Shown here in pieces: positions 18,186 to 26,095 of a stretch of DNA of 64,000 bases. Origin of the DNA: Caldicellulosiruptor kronotskyensis 2002 (GTDB taxonomy: Bacteria; Bacillota; Thermoanaerobacteria; Caldicellulosiruptorales; Caldicellulosiruptoraceae); assembly GCF_000166775.1 (NCBI RefSeq), contig NC_014720.1:1854501-1918500 (forward strand), given 5' to 3'. Numbering within the stretch: position 1 is the first letter of the stretch; the number at the start of each line of letters is the position of its first letter. Position numbers and translations under genes: made by a program. Under the pieces are notes generated by a model. The model was given only the letters and a program-made list of their open reading frames with translations, was not told where the DNA came from and searched no databases.

Positions 18186-19517
18186 TTACATGAAAGGAAA
18201 TTTAAATTTTCCTTTCTTGGCAAAGCTGGGATTTGAAAATTGCTTCATCATCCTTTTCATATCCTCAAACTGTCTCAAAAGTCTGTTTACATCCTGAACA
18301 GTGGTACCTGACCCCATCGCAATTCTTCTTTTTCTGCTGGAATTAATAATGCTTGGGTCTTGGCGTTCTTCTTTTGTCATGGAATTTATGATTGCTTCTA
18401 TTTTTTTAAGTTCCTTCTCGCCAGCATCAAAATCCACATCACCTTTTAATTTCACGCCAGGTATCATGGAAATAATCTGAGATAAAGGTCCCATCTTCTT
18501 TATTTGCTTTAGCTGGTCTAAAAAGTCTTCAAGAGTAAACTGCATGCTTCTGAGCTTTTTTTCAAGCTCCTCAGCTTTTTTTTGGTCAATAGCTTCCTGA
18601 GCTTTCTCTATTAGAGTCAAAATATCTCCCATTCCAAGTATTCGGGAAGCCATCCTGTCGGGATGAAAAGCTTCTAAATCTTCCATCTTCTCGCCAACAC
18701 CGGCAAACTTTATTGGTTTGCCAGTTATAGCTTTGACAGAAAGAGCAGCTCCGCCTCGTGTATCACCATCAAGCTTTGTCATAATAATTCCATCTATGCC
18801 AAGCTGCTCATTGAAAGCTGCAGCAACATTCACAGCATCTTGTCCTGTCATGGCATCTAATACAAGCAAAATTTCTGTCGGCTTTATTGCATTTTTGATT
18901 GCAACCAGCTCGTCCATAAGTTCTTGATTTATGTGAAGTCTTCCTGCAGTGTCAACAATGGCAACATCACACCTGCTTGCCTTTGCAAACTCAATGCCTT
19001 CCTTTGCTATCTTAACAGCATCTTTGCTGTTGTAATCTGCAAAACATTTCACTCCAACCTTTTGTGCAACAATCTCTAATTGCTTTATTGCAGCAGGTCT
19101 GTATATATCACAGGCAACAAGCAAAGGGTTTTTGCCCTGCCTTTTTAAAAGCCCGGCAAGCTTTCCAGCTGTGGTGGTCTTACCAGAGCCCTGAAGCCCC
19201 ACCAGCATATAGATGGAAAATCCGCTTGGTGAAAATGCAAGTTTTGTGTCGCTTCCACCAAGAAGGTTTACCATCTCATCATATACAATCTTTATTACCT
19301 GCTGGGCAGGAGTGAGGCTTTCTAAAACTTCTTCGCCCACAGCCTTTTGTGTCACAGTGTTGATAAAATCTTTTACCACTTTGTAGTTTACATCAGCCTC
19401 TAAAAGAGCAAGCTTTACCTCTTTCATTGCCTCTTTGATATCTTTCTCTGTAAGCTTGCCCTTTCCCCTCAGCTTTTTAAATACATCTTGCAGTTTTTCA
19501 GAAAGACTACTAAACAT
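18186..19517 (-). CDS. ffh: Signal recognition particle protein Ffh
   Basis: Ffh is the SRP54 GTPase that binds 4.5S/6S-type SRP RNA and signal sequences and delivers ribosomes to FtsY. It shows the N domain, the G1 motif GLQGSGKTTTAGKLAGLL near residue 106, DTAGRLHINQELMDEL, TKLDGDTRGGAAL, and a Met-rich M domain with MGPLSQIISMIPG and the RNA-binding RKRRIAMGSGTTVQDVN. Length 443 is normal. The start overlaps the ylxM stop by 8 nt. Confidence 0.98.
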   Translation of the reverse strand: MFSSLSEKLQDVFKKLRGKGKLTEKDIKEAMKEVKLALLEADVNYKVVKDFINTVTQKAVGEEVLESLTPAQQVIKIVYDEMVNLLGGSDTKLAFSPSGFSIYMLVGLQGSGKTTTAGKLAGLLKRQGKNPLLVACDIYRPAAIKQLEIVAQKVGVKCFADYNSKDAVKIAKEGIEFAKASRCDVAIVDTAGRLHINQELMDELVAIKNAIKPTEILLVLDAMTGQDAVNVAAAFNEQLGIDGIIMTKLDGDTRGGAALSVKAITGKPIKFAGVGEKMEDLEAFHPDRMASRILGMGDILTLIEKAQEAIDQKKAEELEKKLRSMQFTLEDFLDQLKQIKKMGPLSQIISMIPGVKLKGDVDFDAGEKELKKIEAIINSMTKEERQDPSIINSSRKRRIAMGSGTTVQDVNRLLRQFEDMKRMMKQFSNPSFAKKGKFKFPFM

Positions 19518-19872
19518 CTTCTTGCCACTCCTGAATACTATTTATTATGCTCATAATCTCTTCATCTTTGTATCTTTCGTATATTCTCCTTAGTTTCTGA
19601 AGGACTTCTTCAATTATGCTCCTGTTTTTATAATACTTGTCTGCCAGTCTAAGCTTGGCTTCGTATCTTTTTAAGGCTATTTCTGCTTTTCTAAATGCAT
19701 CAAAAACACCCTGCCGTGATATGCCAAGTTCTTTTGATATCTCTCCCAAGGTTAAATCTTCATTTACATACAGCTCTATAATCTTTTTTTGTCTTTCGGT
19801 CAAAAAGTCCTTATAAAAATCGTAAAGAAGGCTCAAATACACCTTATTTTCTTGCCGCATTTTTAATTTCAT
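19510..19872 (-). CDS. ylxM: YlxM/p13-family helix-turn-helix protein
   Basis: YlxM is a small HTH protein encoded just before ffh in Firmicutes and reported to associate with the SRP pathway. It has the family core YDFYKDFLTERQKKIIELYV, then a sigma-70 region-4-like HTH (LTLGEISKELGISRQGVFDA). The C-terminus is a charged helix. It is the first gene of the transcript, with a promoter upstream. Confidence 0.93.
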   Translation of the reverse strand: MKLKMRQENKVYLSLLYDFYKDFLTERQKKIIELYVNEDLTLGEISKELGISRQGVFDAFRKAEIALKRYEAKLRLADKYYKNRSIIEEVLQKLRRIYERYKDEEIMSIINSIQEWQEDV

Positions 19873-19906
19873 CTCTCTGTAAAGCTTAAAAACTTGACAC
19901 TATTAT

Positions 19907-19935
19907 ATGATAATAAACTTCTGCTCTTTTGTCAA
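19907..19935 (-). promoter_or_regulatory. Promoter of the ylxM-ffh-rpsP transcript
   Basis: TTGACA (complement of 19930-19935), 17 nt, then TATCAT (complement of 19907-19912), about 35 nt before the ylxM start. Confidence 0.7.
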
Positions 19936-19954
19936 AAATTTTTTGTGTTCAACA

Positions 19955-20006
19955 ACAAAAAAGCACCTTCGCCATTTTTGCTCGCAACTTCAAGGGCAAA
20001 GGTGCT
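19955..20006 (-). terminator. Intrinsic terminator after the 20-24 kb ABC operon
   Basis: On the minus strand AGCACCTTTGCC pairs with GGCGAAGGTGCT across a 28-nt loop and is followed by TTTTTTG. It lies directly after the ABC ATPase gene. Confidence 0.8.
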
Positions 20007-20034
20007 ACGCTTTTTCAGGCAACTCAAGTCAAAC

Positions 20035-20901
20035 TTATACGGAATTTAAATCTGTTATCTGGTAGTAACCACTTTTAATTTCCTGCATACCTTCTTTTCC
20101 TCTTAAATAGCCAATTATAATTTGATTTAATCGGGGATATTCTCCCATATCCTTCTCAGTTCTTACTAAAACCTCACCGTCAAGCAAACCTATAACTTCT
20201 GCATCCTTCAAGTTTGCCATTGAAGAGACTATTCTGTGTTTTTGTTTAGCATCATCAATTGAATCGCAGTATAAAATTGTGCCATTTTTGATTATCGCAA
20301 TATTTGTTGCATACTCTTCAAGTTCAAAAATCTCGTGTGAAGACACAATAACTGCTATATTTTTCTCTTGAACATATTGTTTTATAAGTTGTATCAACTC
20401 AAATCTTACAGTTGGGTCAAGGTTTTGAGTTGGTTCATCTAAAAGCACCAGCTCTGCATTTGTTGCCAATGCTAAGATAACAAGGATAAGTGTTCTTTGT
20501 CCCATTGAAAATTTAGAAAGTTCTTGACTTGTACTAAACCCATAGCTTGAAAGAAAATTTTTGAAAAATAAATCATCCCAATTTGGATACAAGGCTTGAT
20601 ACATCTTATAGTAATCACCTAATGTCAACCTTGAAAAAACTTTTCTGTGCTCAGAAACAAATGCTATGTTCTTCTTTAAAGAAGGCTCAAAAGGCTTGCC
20701 AAAAATCAAAACTTCTCCGGTATCTCTGGAAGCTGCATTTATTATACACTTTAGAGTTGTCGTTTTACCAGCCCCATTTGGTCCAACAAGAGCCAATATC
20801 TCACCTTTTTGAACTGAAAAATTCACGTCGGCTAAAATCTGTTTCCCGCTTATTCTTTTGCTCAAATTTTTGACTTCTAATACTACCATCTCAGTACTCA
20901 C
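20035..20901 (-). CDS. ABC transporter ATP-binding protein (YtrB-like)
   Basis: The 288-residue protein is a single ABC ATPase. Walker A is GPNGAGKTTTLK (about residue 39), the signature region is LSKFSMGQRTLILVILALA, in which the canonical LSGGQ is degenerate (FSMGQ), and Walker B is LVLLDEPTQNLDP, followed by the switch His in VSSHEIFELEEYA. Such proteins pair with small permeases next to YtrA-type GntR regulators and often respond to cell-wall or membrane stress. The likely permease is the 22,026-22,649 gene. The substrate is unknown. The start is GTG at 20901 or ATG at 20889. Confidence 0.88.
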   Translation of the reverse strand: MSTEMVVLEVKNLSKRISGKQILADVNFSVQKGEILALVGPNGAGKTTTLKCIINAASRDTGEVLIFGKPFEPSLKKNIAFVSEHRKVFSRLTLGDYYKMYQALYPNWDDLFFKNFLSSYGFSTSQELSKFSMGQRTLILVILALATNAELVLLDEPTQNLDPTVRFELIQLIKQYVQEKNIAVIVSSHEIFELEEYATNIAIIKNGTILYCDSIDDAKQKHRIVSSMANLKDAEVIGLLDGEVLVRTEKDMGEYPRLNQIIIGYLRGKEGMQEIKSGYYQITDLNSV

Positions 20902-20926
20902 CGCCTTCTCTTTTATTAAGACCTCG

Positions 20927-22021
20927 CTACATACTTCTATTTTTTTGTAATTCTATTGCATTATCAAAAAACTCAACTATTTGCTCCATCATGTCTTGAT
21001 CAATCTCAGACATTAATTTGCGGTTTATACTAGCTTGAAAGTCCTTAAGTATTTTTTTAGGAATTTTTTTGTAGCTGCCATACTTACTTGTTAACTCTTT
21101 AAATTCATTTCTTTTTTGTCGAATATATTTCAAGGCATTGTCTGATAAAAAAATATCATGTCCTTTATTATCAAATAGTTTTAAACTAACATTAGTTTTA
21201 TTTAAATGTTTGCACGCCTCAAAAATACTATTTTCCAATTTCACTGTATCATCATCCTTACTATGTATGACCAACACAGGTACTGAACTTTTCTTTATCC
21301 CATCTATTGCAGATACGTTTGCTAATTTGCCAAACTTTATTTTTTCAAGCAAACTTAAATAAGGCAAAATAACTTTCCCCCATCTTCCATAAGAGTCCAT
21401 TGCAGTTGTTTTTATTATTTCATCCGGGGAATTGAAACCAGCACACGAAACCACACCTGCAATTTTATGAGAATAGGATAAAACAGCACAAACAGCATAA
21501 CCACCCCAACTATGTCCAAAAAGCAATATGGGCATGTTTTTAAATTCATTATTCTTTTCAATAAAACGTAACGCATAATCAAGATCAACAACAGCCTGTG
21601 GAAGCCCAATCATTGAATCCCCTTCACTTTCACCACATCCAGTATTATCAAATCCAAGAACGTAATATCCTTTGTTCGTAAAATAATTTATTTCATCTAA
21701 ATAATTGATATGGGTTCCGCCAAATCCGTGTGATACAACAATTAAACCTTTTTTAGCTTCGATATTATTTTTCTTATAATAAATATAACCTCTTAACATT
21801 TGTCCTGCATTTGATTTGAATTGTACTCTTTTGTAAACTAAATTAGGATACTTTTTCACAAGAGAATACACTTTATCATCTTTGGAGGTACATCTCTTAA
21901 AAGCTTGACTATATAAAACAGTGGTAATTAGTAAACAAATTGAAAAACTTATTAAGATAATAAAAAGTATTGCAGCTATAATCTTGTTTTTATTTTTTTG
22001 AGTCTTTGCTATTAAATTCAT
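20927..22021 (-). CDS. Membrane-anchored alpha/beta hydrolase
   Basis: A 364-residue protein with an N-terminal membrane helix (IIAAILFIILISFSICLLIT) and an alpha/beta-hydrolase domain outside. The nucleophile elbow is FGHSWGGYAV, the oxyanion region is VVSHGFGGTHIN, the acid is in IHSKDDDTVKLE and the base His in NKGHDIFLS. These are the marks of a serine hydrolase (esterase or peptidase type); the substrate cannot be inferred. It lies inside an ABC transporter operon between permease and ATPase genes, an unusual place that suggests a shared role. Its stop codon is TAG. Confidence 0.88.
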   Translation of the reverse strand: MNLIAKTQKNKNKIIAAILFIILISFSICLLITTVLYSQAFKRCTSKDDKVYSLVKKYPNLVYKRVQFKSNAGQMLRGYIYYKKNNIEAKKGLIVVSHGFGGTHINYLDEINYFTNKGYYVLGFDNTGCGESEGDSMIGLPQAVVDLDYALRFIEKNNEFKNMPILLFGHSWGGYAVCAVLSYSHKIAGVVSCAGFNSPDEIIKTTAMDSYGRWGKVILPYLSLLEKIKFGKLANVSAIDGIKKSSVPVLVIHSKDDDTVKLENSIFEACKHLNKTNVSLKLFDNKGHDIFLSDNALKYIRQKRNEFKELTSKYGSYKKIPKKILKDFQASINRKLMSEIDQDMMEQIVEFFDNAIELQKNRSM

Positions 22022-22025
22022 CTTT

Positions 22026-22649
22026 CTATCCCTCCTTTTTTACATATGCAAAATATGCAAAAAAGCAAATCAGAGCAGCATACAAAAAGGCTAAAATCAT
22101 GCTTCCCTGCTTTGTAAAGCTTATTAAACTATATGGATTAAAATCAGCTGCATTCAAATTAGTTGAGCCTAAATCTCCCAGCAAAGCATCTGCAATTGTT
22201 ATTACAATACTCCAAATAAAACCATCATGTCCTAATGTCGTGAATAACATACTTATCCCGTAAATTGCTAAAAGCGCAATGATTGTTTTTAAAATAGCCA
22301 ATAATCCTTCTAAAATGGTCAGGTTATAGTATATTTTATCAATTGCCGATGTTATTGAAATTATAAGAACTAAAAACATTAGATTATACAGGAAAAGCTC
22401 TCTTTTTGAGAACGGCAAAAAATACAAAAGCTCAACATTTTTATTCTTAATATCATTCACAAGCATTGCAGAGCAAAGAAGTATTATGCCAATAACTCTT
22501 ATGGTAAAACTCGGTATAAACAATATTAGCGTGAAAAATAGTATTTGACCTGTTTTTTCTTTTAATTCTTTTCCAATATAAATATCCATTTTTGTTAGAT
22601 TTTCTTCGATGTTAAAATTTAAAATTCTTGAAAATTCAAACCTCCTCAT
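22026..22649 (-). CDS. ABC-type membrane subunit (putative permease)
   Basis: A hydrophobic protein of about 207 residues with five to six predicted membrane segments (for example ILFFTLILFIPSFTIRVIGI and MILAFLYAALICFFAYFAYV). A charged N-terminus precedes the first helix (FEFSRILNFNIEENLTKMDI). No motif identifies a family. The position between a GntR regulator and an ABC ATPase suggests the transporter's permease. I chose the ATG at 22647-22649 after GAGGAGG; it overlaps the 3' end of the regulator gene. Confidence 0.75.
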   Translation of the reverse strand: MRRFEFSRILNFNIEENLTKMDIYIGKELKEKTGQILFFTLILFIPSFTIRVIGIILLCSAMLVNDIKNKNVELLYFLPFSKRELFLYNLMFLVLIISITSAIDKIYYNLTILEGLLAILKTIIALLAIYGISMLFTTLGHDGFIWSIVITIADALLGDLGSTNLNAADFNPYSLISFTKQGSMILAFLYAALICFFAYFAYVKKEG

Positions 22650-23007
22650 TTTTCCACACCTCCTCAAATAAAATCATGGCTGTGTAAAAATCTATTTGAT
22701 GACTTTTAAGTTCCCTAACACACTCTTTTATTATCTCAATTATCTTTTTATCAACATCAATATCCTTCTTCACAAAATACCCTATCCCTTGCTCTGCTTC
22801 AATAAAACCTTCAGCTTTTAGTTTTTCCAGTGCTTTTAAGACAGTGTTTATATTCACATCAAAAATTGCCTGAAGTTCTCTCACAGTTGGAAGCTGTAAA
22901 CCTTGCTGAAGATTTCCAAGTATTATCTCTGATTTAATCATGTTGACAATCTGCACGTATGCAGGCACACCGCTGTGTTTATCAACTTTTCTCAGCATTT
23001 TAATCAT
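22636..23007 (-). CDS. GntR-family transcriptional regulator (YtrA subfamily)
   Basis: A 123-residue regulator with the GntR winged helix (GVPAYVQIVNMIKSEIILGN, then LPTVRELQAIFDVNINTV) and only a short C-terminal helical part. The small size and the ABC transporter neighbours mark the YtrA subfamily. It starts within the stop codon of the upstream gene. The 26-bp palindrome at 24,148-24,173 over the operon promoter is the likely operator, so the operon is probably autoregulated and induced by an unknown signal. Confidence 0.9.
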   Translation of the reverse strand: MIKMLRKVDKHSGVPAYVQIVNMIKSEIILGNLQQGLQLPTVRELQAIFDVNINTVLKALEKLKAEGFIEAEQGIGYFVKKDIDVDKKIIEIIKECVRELKSHQIDFYTAMILFEEVWKNEEV

Positions 23008-24122
23008 CACTCTCTTATAAGTTTTACATAACCTGAAGTTTTAGTTGTAACAGGTGCACTATAAAGGTTATTGATTTTTACAATACCACCTGTTGCTTCA
23101 ATGTTCAAAATGCCCTTTTCATTTTCGCTATTTAAAATATTAATTGATCCATTCAATCCTGTTGCATTAATATCAAACTCCTCAAACCTTGCTTTTGCCC
23201 TGATATTCAATCCTGTTGAATCAATCTCAATTTTATCAAATATCAACTGTGAATTTATATTTGCCCCAGAAGAATTAACCTTCAAATGCTTCCCCTTAAA
23301 ATCAGCTCTCAGCTCAAGCCCTGCACAGTCTAAAGAAATATCATCTGTTGCTTCAATCTGCCCTTGAATAAAGCTGCCAGTTGAATTTACTGTTAGATTT
23401 TTGAACTTCCCATCACCTCTTGTTTTTAGCCCTCTACAGGAAATTTTTACATTTCTCAAAGATTTTGTACCAAGTTTTACTTCATATGTTGTATCAAATT
23501 CTGTATTTCTGTCAAAGACTTTCAAAGTTTTTCCTGAAACTTTTGTTTTGAGCACTGAAGGAAAATAGATGGTATCTTCATCATCAATGAGTTCTAAATC
23601 TATTCCGCCTGAACAGCTAATTACAATTTCATCAAAATTCTTAATTGACATATCCTGGTCTGCAGAATAAGTAATTGAATGATAAACCTCAATAAAGTCG
23701 CTGCTGGTAATCACATCAGAAATTATTTGTGAAATACTTTTTGATAACCTAGAAAACTTAAAATCTTGCTTATCAGAAGAGTAGTAGTGAAGTTGAGATA
23801 TAATTGAACCAACAACAACCAATATGACTAAGATTATAGCAATAACCATTCCCAAAGAAGTTTTCTTTATTGGAAAAATACTAAATAAAAACAAAATGCA
23901 GCTCAATACAAACAAAACCTTTAATGCAGTCCACGGAAAAATCCATGCAAATAAAATTGACAACAGTGATAAAACAAGTCTCATTGTTTGGCTGGTGTGA
24001 AATTTTTTAATCTGAAATATGTTAGAGCTATTTTTGGATATAAGATAGAAAAGCCCAAGTACAATGAAAAAAATGACCACCAGCAAACCAATAAGTCCTA
24101 AAACATTTTGATTAAAATGCAT
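23007..24122 (-). CDS. Membrane protein with DUF4097/DUF2807-like beta-solenoid domain
   Basis: The 371-residue protein begins with four hydrophobic segments (for example VLGLIGLLVVIFFIVLGLFY and MVIAIILVILVVVGSIIS). After residue 120 it becomes a repetitive beta domain with phrases such as KTRGDGKFKNLTVNSTG, ISLDCAGLELRADFKGKHLKV and IEIDSTGLNIRAKARFEEF, a pattern like the adhesin-type DUF4097/DUF2807 repeats. It is the first gene of the regulated ABC operon, after GGAGGG 6 nt from the ATG. Sensing or protecting the envelope is plausible but not shown. Confidence 0.75.
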   Translation of the reverse strand: MHFNQNVLGLIGLLVVIFFIVLGLFYLISKNSSNIFQIKKFHTSQTMRLVLSLLSILFAWIFPWTALKVLFVLSCILFLFSIFPIKKTSLGMVIAIILVILVVVGSIISQLHYYSSDKQDFKFSRLSKSISQIISDVITSSDFIEVYHSITYSADQDMSIKNFDEIVISCSGGIDLELIDDEDTIYFPSVLKTKVSGKTLKVFDRNTEFDTTYEVKLGTKSLRNVKISCRGLKTRGDGKFKNLTVNSTGSFIQGQIEATDDISLDCAGLELRADFKGKHLKVNSSGANINSQLIFDKIEIDSTGLNIRAKARFEEFDINATGLNGSINILNSENEKGILNIEATGGIVKINNLYSAPVTTKTSGYVKLIRE

Positions 24123-24147
24123 AACCTACCCTCCTGTTTGATTTTTA

Positions 24148-24190
24148 TAGTGTTATATAATTATATAACACTAAAATTTGATTCTGTCAA
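24148..24190 (-). promoter_or_regulatory. Operon promoter with a 26-bp palindromic operator
   Basis: On the minus strand TTGACA (complement of 24185-24190), 17 nt, then TATATA (complement of 24162-24167). The -10 lies within a perfect 26-bp palindrome at 24148-24173 with arms TAGTGTTATATAA and its complement. The outer AGTGT/ACACT arms resemble operators of YtrA-type GntR regulators. Confidence 0.85.
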
Positions 24191-24329
24191 CTGTATTTTT
24201 CGATGATTTTTAAAATTTTTAAATTATATATTCCGAGTACTTTTGATATGGATAAACGGAATTCTAAACTAATATTTCTAATAAATATAATTACGATATA
24301 ATGTATTATATGAAATTATTTCTATCCTG

Positions 24330-25263
24330 AGGTTGTTGAATAAAAGAAATAACCATGTTATAGTAAACGTAGCAACAAAAGAAAATACCCCTCTTGTGTT
24401 ATAATTTTAATTTAAGAGAAAATCACAACAAAACACAAGGGGGAAAAATTTCAGAGAATTAAAATATCGAATAAACTAAGACACAGAGTTTAAAAGAGCA
24501 ATAGGTATGGAAGAAAGTCCAAACTATTCATATTTTGCAAAGTTGTCAAGAACAATATAGAAAGAATACATGCAAGATATAAAGGACATAGTAATAGCTG
24601 AAATAAAACCTGATATGAGTATAGCAAAAGTTGACTCGCCGTCGCTGAGAAGTGCCAAAAATGATTTAGAAGCAAAAATATGTATACATATTACAATAGG
24701 ATTTTTCAGGGGATACAAATTACATCTTTTGTGTGCAGGTAAAGAAGAAGTAATACCACTTTTCTGAATTTTAGCAACAGCAAACGAACATGACTCAAGA
24801 CAAAAAGAGCTTTTGTATAGGGCATGGGGCTTGAGCTGTGAGATTGTTTTAGCAGATGCGGGATACGATTGTAGCAGCTGATTTAATATAGCAAATAAGC
24901 TTAAAGTTAAATTTGTTGCTGGGATAAATAAAAGAAACATGAAAAATAAAAACAATGTTAGCAATAGTTTTAGAAGCAAGAACATAAGATTTTTAGAAAC
25001 TGAAGAGGGTAAAAAGCTATACAAGCAGAGAACAAAGATTGAAAGACTATTTAGCAAATTAAAAGGAGAATATAATCCTGAGAATGTGAGGCTCAAGGAA
25101 TTTAGAAATCATAAAAGATTTATTGATTGGATATTAATTACTTTTCTATTTGAGCAACTTTTTAGAAAATTAGAAGGTAAGAAGTTTTCTTTTACTTATG
25201 AATGGAATCAAAAACTTTTGTTTATTTTATGTATTGTTGGTAATATTTATTATTCAACAACCT
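24330..25263 (+). mobile_element. Degenerate insertion sequence with 14-bp terminal inverted repeats
   Basis: The ends are perfect inverted repeats: AGGTTGTTGAATAA at 24330-24343 and its complement at 25250-25263, giving an element of 934 bp. The interior carries remnants of one DDE transposase on the plus strand. Near the left end a hairpin-forming pair (CTTGTGTT at about 24393 and AACACAAG at about 24434) brackets a short AT-rich loop. No target-site duplication is visible. Its right end forms the last codons of the neighbouring minus-strand ORF. Confidence 0.85.
24442..25262 (+). pseudogene. Broken DDE transposase (IS4/IS5-like)
   Basis: Plus-strand translation shows transposase fragments in different frames with several stops. 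One is SRQKELLYRAWGLSCEIVLA followed by DAGYDCSS at 24,798-24,881. Another is an open stretch at 24,939-25,265 with EEGKKLYKQRTKIERLFSKL and NVRLKEFRNHKRF, the C-terminal catalytic region of IS4/IS5-type transposases. The N-terminal part is scrambled by stops near 24,490-24,620. It cannot give a working enzyme. The exact family was not resolved. Confidence 0.8.
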
Positions 25264-25806
25264 AATTGATTGTCCATAATAAATATCTACAACATTTTGT
25301 ACAATAACATTTAACAAACTAATTTTGGTACTATAATCAATTATTCTTATCCCCCAAAATTCAGGACTTATTGCAGTGATTCTTCTGTCTATTAAGTAAT
25401 AATGAATTTTGTTTTCAGGTATATTTCTTTCAAATTCTAACACATCAAAAGTACAAATATTGTCCATTGATTTCTTAATTCTTTTAATTCGTGAACCATA
25501 GACTACTAACAATTTATATTTATTACTATCCACCTTTCTCAGTTTTTCTAATAGTTTCTGGACACGATAGCTTTTATTTTTATCATACCCTAACACTAAC
25601 AACATATTAACCTCATATTCTACAAAACTGTCTCGCCAAATAATTTTTTCTATTTCTTTGTCACTCTCTATCCAACCAATATAATAAGTTTTAACTTCAA
25701 AAGGTATAATAGGATATATATACCACCAAAAAATAAACATACCTACACTGATTGTTAATATTGCCCAACAACCCATCCCTTTTTTGCTTTCACCCTTTTC
25801 CATCAT
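25222..25806 (-). CDS. Hypothetical single-pass membrane protein, copy A
   Basis: I do not recognise the family. The protein has a short charged N-terminus with GMGCW, one membrane helix (AILTISVGMFIFWWYIYPII), then about 150 residues with NKSYRVQKLLEKLRKVDSNK, VVYGSRIKRIKKSMDNICTF and IHYYLIDRRITAISPEFWGI. A near-identical broken copy lies at 28,400-28,896 after the large caspase-like gene. The last 14 or so residues here are encoded by the right end of the insertion sequence, so the native C-terminus is replaced or extended. The short DNA upstream is the decayed 3' end of another caspase-like gene. Confidence 0.6.
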   Translation of the reverse strand: MMEKGESKKGMGCWAILTISVGMFIFWWYIYPIIPFEVKTYYIGWIESDKEIEKIIWRDSFVEYEVNMLLVLGYDKNKSYRVQKLLEKLRKVDSNKYKLLVVYGSRIKRIKKSMDNICTFDVLEFERNIPENKIHYYLIDRRITAISPEFWGIRIIDYSTKISLLNVIVQNVVDIYYGQSIRLLNNKYYQQYIK

Positions 25807-25925
25807 AATTACTTATCACCTCTATCTCTACTAAAAATTTATCACACCAATATAAACATTTCATCCTTCCATTTCTATCTTTAAAATATATGACCTTCCT
25901 AACAGGTAATACTTTTATTCCGAAA
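25285..25925 (-). repeat. Duplicated segment, copy A
   Basis: About 640 bp closely matching 28,376-29,015. It holds the hypothetical membrane protein gene plus, at 25,807-25,925, a remnant of the 3' end of the caspase-like gene. Similarity stops abruptly at the shared ATTCCGAAA. From 25,926 to 26,095 I see no gene. Confidence 0.85.
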
Positions 25926-26095
25926 ACCATAAATAAAACACTTACTAATACCAATAAGTTAAGCTAAATACTTCTTAAAAGCTGAATTAAGTAAAATTTG
26001 AATGTTATTTTTATTTGGTATATTATATCCCCTACCTCTTGACATTCTGCTGTTTGTCTATTATACAAAATTATTTATAGTCTAATACTCAATCT

